Source: Ruminococcus sp.
GTDB lineage: Bacteria; Bacillota; Clostridia; Oscillospirales; Ruminococcaceae
DNA: 10,072 nt
Reading direction: 5' to 3'
NCBI GenBank assembly: GCA_024697705.1
Contig: JAILFF010000312.1
Location: 1-10,072, forward strand
Shown here: one piece after another, positions 6,653-10,072 of the stretch
Position numbering within the stretch: the first letter of the stretch is position 1
Layout: each line of letters starts with the position of its first letter
Made by a program: the position numbers and the translations under genes
The notes under the pieces: generated by a model
Databases searched by the model: none
What the model was told of the DNA's origin: nothing
Seen by the model: the letters and a program-made list of their open reading frames with translations, nothing else

Positions 6653-6681
6653 ATTATAACACACATATCGTTTGATTGCAA
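6653..6681 (-). promoter_or_regulatory. Sigma-A-like promoter of the riboswitch and cbiK-import operon
   Basis: On the minus strand TTGCAA (6676-6681) and a perfect TATAAT (6653-6658) are separated by exactly 17 bases, and TGT precedes the -10 box as an extended -10. The predicted transcript starts near 6646, giving a leader of roughly 465 bases before cbiK that includes the whole riboswitch. A ten-base palindrome GTTCATGAAC (6637-6646) overlaps the predicted start and could be an operator, although no regulator is suggested. Confidence 0.8.
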
Positions 6682-6729
6682 GCAAATCATATCATTTTTT
6701 ACATTTGATACAAAGGGGATTAACTTTTC

Positions 6730-7365
6730 TCATTTTGATTGTTTATCAAGCATATACAGAAGGGCGTTCATTATAGCTGCGGCTACGGTGCTGCCGCCCT
6801 TTCTTCCCATCGCGGCAATGCAGGGAACGCCGCTTTTAACGATCATTTCCTTCGATTGAACCACGTTTACAAATCCCACGGGCGCGCCGACCACCAGTTC
6901 GGGAACAAAGTCGCCCTTCTCGATATGTTCGCAAAGCCTTACCAGCGCTGTCGGAGCGTTCCCGACGGCATAAATTACCGGGCGACTCAGCCCGGCTGCC
7001 TTGTCCACCGAAGCCGCGGCGCGGGTAGTGCCGTTTTTCTTCGCCGCTTCGGCAACGTCGCCGTCGGACATAAAGCAGAGACATTCGCAGCCGTGCCTTT
7101 CAAGCGCCGCCTTGTTTATGCCCGCCTTAGCCATGTTGGTGTCGGTAACTATCGTGCAGCCTTTCGCGAGTGCGGCAAGCGCGGTCTTCACGGCGTTTTC
7201 CGAGAAATAAAGGTTTTTCGCGTAATCGAAATCGGCGGTGGTGTGAATGGCTCGGAGAACGATGGGCTTTACTTCATCGGGGATAATCACGCCGCCCAGC
7301 TCGCTTTCGATGATCTCAAAGCTGCGTTTTTCAATATCCGACGGCAGCACATATTCAAGCTTCAT
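6730..7365 (-). CDS. cbiC: Cobalt-precorrin-8 methylmutase
   Basis: This 211-residue cytoplasmic enzyme moves a methyl group from C11 to C12 of cobalt-precorrin-8, giving cobyrinic acid late in corrin ring synthesis. The family's catalytic His is visible in RAIHTTADFDYA (His41). Other hallmarks are TDTNMAKAGINK, the AVGNAPTAL loop, APVGFVNVVQSKE and GRKGGSTVAAAI near the C-terminus. Length is normal. The start at 7365 overlaps the cobQ stop as ATGA and is preceded by GGAGGAAGG, so translation is probably coupled. It is the last gene of the biosynthetic block; no clear terminator lies between it and the promoter about 50 bases downstream. Confidence 0.95.
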   Translation of the reverse strand: MKLEYVLPSDIEKRSFEIIESELGGVIIPDEVKPIVLRAIHTTADFDYAKNLYFSENAVKTALAALAKGCTIVTDTNMAKAGINKAALERHGCECLCFMSDGDVAEAAKKNGTTRAAASVDKAAGLSRPVIYAVGNAPTALVRLCEHIEKGDFVPELVVGAPVGFVNVVQSKEMIVKSGVPCIAAMGRKGGSTVAAAIMNALLYMLDKQSK

Positions 7366-8837
7366 AGCCCTTCCTCCAGTATTTTGTAAATAAGCGGCAT
7401 ATCGAGACTTTGTTCGACCGTATCCGCAAGAAGGTCGAGTTGCCTGTTACGGTATTCGTCCCTGTCCGCTGCGCTTACGCTGCGTTCGCTGCCCTTTGCC
7501 GCAAAGAGCTTTTCGATAAGCCTGCCCGAGACCTCCGCGCAGTCGAATATGCCGTGAACATAGCAGCCCGCGGCATTTCCCGAAAAGCAGCCGCCCAAGT
7601 CTGTCAAAGGCGTTCCATTTTGAGACGTTCTGCCCATGTGGATCTCATAACCGCTGAAATTCGCCCCCGAAAGGCAGGAAAAGAAGCCATCAATTTGCCC
7701 GAAGCGCCCCGTCACCTGAGTCTGCCGCTTTTCTTCTTCAAATACCGTTTCGCAGTCGAGCAGCCCCATGCCCTCGATACTGCCGCCACATTCCGTATCG
7801 AGCGGGTCGGATATGCTCTTTCCCATTATCTGATACCCGCCGCATATCCCAAATACGGGTACGCCGCTTTTAAAGAGCTCAATAACAGCCTTTTCCATGC
7901 CGCTTTCGCGCAGATATTTCATATCGGATATGGTGCTTTTCGTACCGGGGATTATGATAAGGTCGGGTCTGCCGAGCTGCGAGGGTCGGGAAACGAATCT
8001 CACCGAAACGTCCTCGAACTGCCGCAGCGCGTCAGCGTCGGTGAAGTTGGATATCTTCGGCAGGCGAATTACCGCAATGTCAACAAGACCCGCGCATTTT
8101 TCGTTTTGCAGCTTGTCCGAAAGGCTGTCCTCGTCCTCGATGTCGCAGTCGATGTAGGGAACGACTCCCGCGGTGGGCTTGCCGCTTTTTTCGTTAAGTA
8201 TGCGTATGCCGTCACTGAAAAGGGAGATATCTCCGCGGAAGCGGTTGACGATGAGCGCCTTGACCATCTCCCGCTCCTCGGGTTCAAGCAGATCAAGCGT
8301 GCCGATAAGCTGCGCAAAAACGCCGCCGCGGTCGATATCCCCAACCAAAAGAACAGGCGACTTTACAAGCTTTGCAAGCCCCATATTCACGATATCGTCG
8401 GCTTTCAGATTCAGCTCGACGGGGCTTCCGGCACCCTCGATGACGATGATGTCATGTTCCGCCGCGAGCGTATCGTAGGCTTTCATTATGTCCGGGATAA
8501 GCTCCTTCTTGTGGCGAAAATAATCGGCGGCGCGCATATTTCCGCGAACCTTTCCGTTCACTATGACCTGCGAACCGATGTTTGTAGTGGGCTTCAGCAG
8601 AATGGGGTTCATCAGCGCAGAGGGTTCAAGCCCCGCCGCCTGCGCCTGTAAAGCCTGTGCCCTGCCGATCTCGAAGCCGTCTTTTGTGATGAACGAATTG
8701 AGCGCCATATTCTGCGATTTGAACGGCGCTGCCGAATAGCCCCGCCGCTTGAATATACGGCAAAACGCGGCGGTGAGAAAGCTTTTCCCCACGTTTGACA
8801 TGGTGCCTTGAAGCATTATTGACTTAGCTCTTGACAT
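7362..8837 (-). CDS. cobQ: Cobyric acid synthase (glutamine-hydrolysing amidotransferase)
   Basis: This 491-residue cytoplasmic enzyme amidates side chains b, d, e and g of adenosylcobyrinic a,c-diamide to give adenosylcobyric acid, using ATP and glutamine. The N-terminal synthetase domain has the P-loop-like GTMSNVGKS (11-19) and the conserved QNMALNSF and EIGRAQALQA segments. VGDIDRGGVFAQL at 165-177 and the NRFRGD motif near 198-203 follow. The C-terminal class I glutamine amidotransferase domain shows the nucleophile Cys332 in FGICGGYQ and His428 in YVHGIFD. Length and both active sites are complete. The ATG at 8837 lies inside the end of cobD (14-base overlap) and follows GGAGAGG, so it is coupled to cobD. 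Also called cbiP in anaerobic-pathway organisms. Confidence 0.96.
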   Translation of the reverse strand: MSRAKSIMLQGTMSNVGKSFLTAAFCRIFKRRGYSAAPFKSQNMALNSFITKDGFEIGRAQALQAQAAGLEPSALMNPILLKPTTNIGSQVIVNGKVRGNMRAADYFRHKKELIPDIMKAYDTLAAEHDIIVIEGAGSPVELNLKADDIVNMGLAKLVKSPVLLVGDIDRGGVFAQLIGTLDLLEPEEREMVKALIVNRFRGDISLFSDGIRILNEKSGKPTAGVVPYIDCDIEDEDSLSDKLQNEKCAGLVDIAVIRLPKISNFTDADALRQFEDVSVRFVSRPSQLGRPDLIIIPGTKSTISDMKYLRESGMEKAVIELFKSGVPVFGICGGYQIMGKSISDPLDTECGGSIEGMGLLDCETVFEEEKRQTQVTGRFGQIDGFFSCLSGANFSGYEIHMGRTSQNGTPLTDLGGCFSGNAAGCYVHGIFDCAEVSGRLIEKLFAAKGSERSVSAADRDEYRNRQLDLLADTVEQSLDMPLIYKILEEGL

Positions 8838-9864
8838 TGTTAATCCTCTCCAGTGCGTTTATGAACCTTTGATTTTCCTCATGCGTTCTTACGGCAGCAC
8901 GAAAAAAAACGCTCCCGAGCCCGCTGTATGAAGCGCAGTTTCGTATGCCGATACCCTCCGCAAGAAGCCTGTCGTCGAGCCCTTCTTCGCCCTTAAAAAG
9001 AAGATAATTCACGGCGGAAGGGAAGACCTTGTACCCGAGAGCGTTCAGCCGTTCGGCAAGGAAAGAGCGTTCTTTGCTTATCAGCGAGACCGTTTCGGCG
9101 GCGTAGGCTTTTTCATCGAGAGCCGCTATGCCTGCTGCCTGCGCTGGTGCCGAAACGCTCCAATACTGCCCGCTTCTCCGAAGCCTTTCGGCAGCGCCCT
9201 CGCTCCCGCAGACGGCGTATCCTAACCGCAGACCCGCCATACAGTAAAGCTTCGTGAACGAACGCAGTATGATGATATTTTCGTTCATGAACCGTGCGGC
9301 GGTGAATCTGTCGGCGTTTTCGGCAAAGCTCAGAAAACATTCGTCGCAGATAAGCATTATCCCGCAGTCAAGGCATTTCCTCGCCGCCTTTTCAAGAAGC
9401 TGCGGGTGAACGATCTGCCCGGTGGGGTTGTTCGGCGAACAAATGAACGCTATGTCAATATCGGGAGTGAGTTCGTCAAGAAGGCTATCGTCCGGCAGAA
9501 AGTTGTTTTCCTCGAGGAGAATACGCTCCCGAAGGGTGCAGTCTGTTTCGCGCAGAGCCTTTGCATATTCCCCGAAGGTCGGCGCTGTTATTACGGCTTT
9601 TGCGGGCTTGAAGGCGTGTGCGATGCGATATATCAGGTCGTCCGCGCCGTTTCCGCAGACGATATTCCTCGGCGATGTTCCTTCGGCGGCGGCTATTTTT
9701 TCGGTGAGTTCGGTGCAATCGGGGTCGGGATAATTCTCCCACGCACCGGAAGCCGAGATCACAGCCCTACTCACTCTTTCGGGCATACCGAGCGGATTCA
9801 GGTTCACCGAAAGATCGAGAAAACCGCTGTCCGCCGTGATTATCCCGCCGTGTTCCTGCCTCAT
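8824..9864 (-). CDS. cobD: Threonine-phosphate decarboxylase (PLP enzyme)
   Basis: CobD decarboxylates L-threonine phosphate to (R)-1-amino-2-propanol phosphate, the linker that CbiB attaches to cobyric acid. The 346-residue product is a fold-type I PLP protein: LSVNLNPLGMPERV near the N-terminus (a CobD-like opening), NYPDPDC, SPNNPTG at 143-149, DECFLSF with Asp174, and the Schiff-base lysine Lys205 in SFTK. The ATG at 9864 is preferred because it overlaps the cbiB stop as ATGA and begins the family-typical HGG segment. An ATG 13 codons earlier lies inside cbiB and adds non-conserved residues. Histidinol-phosphate aminotransferase is the main look-alike, but the position between cbiB and cobQ makes CobD much more likely. 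Confidence 0.92.
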   Translation of the reverse strand: MRQEHGGIITADSGFLDLSVNLNPLGMPERVSRAVISASGAWENYPDPDCTELTEKIAAAEGTSPRNIVCGNGADDLIYRIAHAFKPAKAVITAPTFGEYAKALRETDCTLRERILLEENNFLPDDSLLDELTPDIDIAFICSPNNPTGQIVHPQLLEKAARKCLDCGIMLICDECFLSFAENADRFTAARFMNENIIILRSFTKLYCMAGLRLGYAVCGSEGAAERLRRSGQYWSVSAPAQAAGIAALDEKAYAAETVSLISKERSFLAERLNALGYKVFPSAVNYLLFKGEEGLDDRLLAEGIGIRNCASYSGLGSVFFRAAVRTHEENQRFINALERINNVKS

Positions 9865-10072
9865 GATATCAGCCCCCCGAAGACCAATGCCCGCAACGCG
9901 CATACTATCGCAAGCATCAGCACCGACGAAGCGTACATCAACCTGTTCGCACGGCGAATGTCGGCGGGCTCTATCGGGCGGTCGTTATCGCCGATGTACG
10001 GCTTTTTATGAAGCTCTCCGAAATACCATGCGTCGCCTGCCAGCCGCAGATGAAGCGCCCCCGCGCAGGCAG
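9861..10072 (-). CDS. cbiB: Adenosylcobinamide-phosphate synthase, C-terminal end (gene continues beyond window)
   Basis: Read on the minus strand from the window edge, codons from 10070 give 69 residues ending in TGA at 9861-9863. The stretch GALHLRLAGDAWYFGEL, then KPYIGDNDRPIEPADIRRAN and a final hydrophobic helix (SVLMLAIVCALRALVFGG) match the C-terminus of CbiB membrane proteins. CbiB joins aminopropanol phosphate, made by the next gene cobD, to cobyric acid. The frame is intact to the window end, so only the edge truncates it. The ATGA overlap with cobD indicates one operon. Confidence 0.9.
   Translation of the reverse strand, partial: ACAGALHLRLAGDAWYFGELHKKPYIGDNDRPIEPADIRRANRLMYASSVLMLAIVCALRALVFGGLIS

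Noticed and set aside
7410..8651. 413-codon open frame on the plus strand opposite cobQ
   Set aside because: It mirrors cobQ, which has both active sites and a full-length match; no recognisable protein is encoded on the plus strand.
9865..9903. Earlier ATG for cobD
   Set aside because: It is out of frame inside cbiB and adds non-conserved residues; the ATGA overlap start fits the operon and the family.

Overview
The window most likely comes from an anaerobic, low-to-mid GC Gram-positive gut-type Firmicute, probably a Ruminococcus-like member of the Oscillospiraceae. Three things point this way. Genes have AGGAGG-type ribosome binding sites and are tightly packed. Surface lipoproteins carry Thr/Glu/Ala-rich stalks of the kind common in ruminococci. 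The cobalamin genes belong to the anaerobic (cbi) route. The genus is an inference from style, not a database result.

Layout. Positions 2-520 (+) are the C-terminal part of an AspA/AstE-like zinc deacylase that starts outside the window. After a 150-bp convergent gap, everything else is on the minus strand, so it reads right to left. First comes a biosynthetic block: the end of cbiB (9861-10072), then cobD (8824-9864), cobQ/cbiP (7362-8837) and cbiC (6730-7365). All overlap by 4 to 14 bases and so are probably translationally coupled. A 550-bp non-coding stretch (6180-6729) follows. It holds a strong sigma-A-like promoter, a cobalamin riboswitch and an intrinsic terminator with a candidate antiterminator. 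Then comes the riboswitch-controlled block: a CbiK-type chelatase built as a secreted lipoprotein (5085-6179), a second Thr-stalked lipoprotein with two repeated beta-sandwich-like domains (3998-4972), a BtuF-like binding lipoprotein (2818-3996), a BtuC-like permease (1783-2814) and a BtuD-like ATPase with an unexplained C-terminal domain (671-1780).

How the parts fit. The upstream block makes and amidates the corrin ring and attaches the aminopropanol arm (CbiC, CobQ, CobD, CbiB). The downstream block looks like a B12-repressible uptake system for corrinoid or a related metal-tetrapyrrole. Its most unusual members are the chelatase placed outside the membrane and the two-domain surface lipoprotein, both predicted to be lipid-anchored beside the importer's binding protein. 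This combination of exported CbiK, duplicated-domain lipoprotein and BtuFCD with an extended ATPase, under a B12 riboswitch, is the best candidate here for an incompletely described system.
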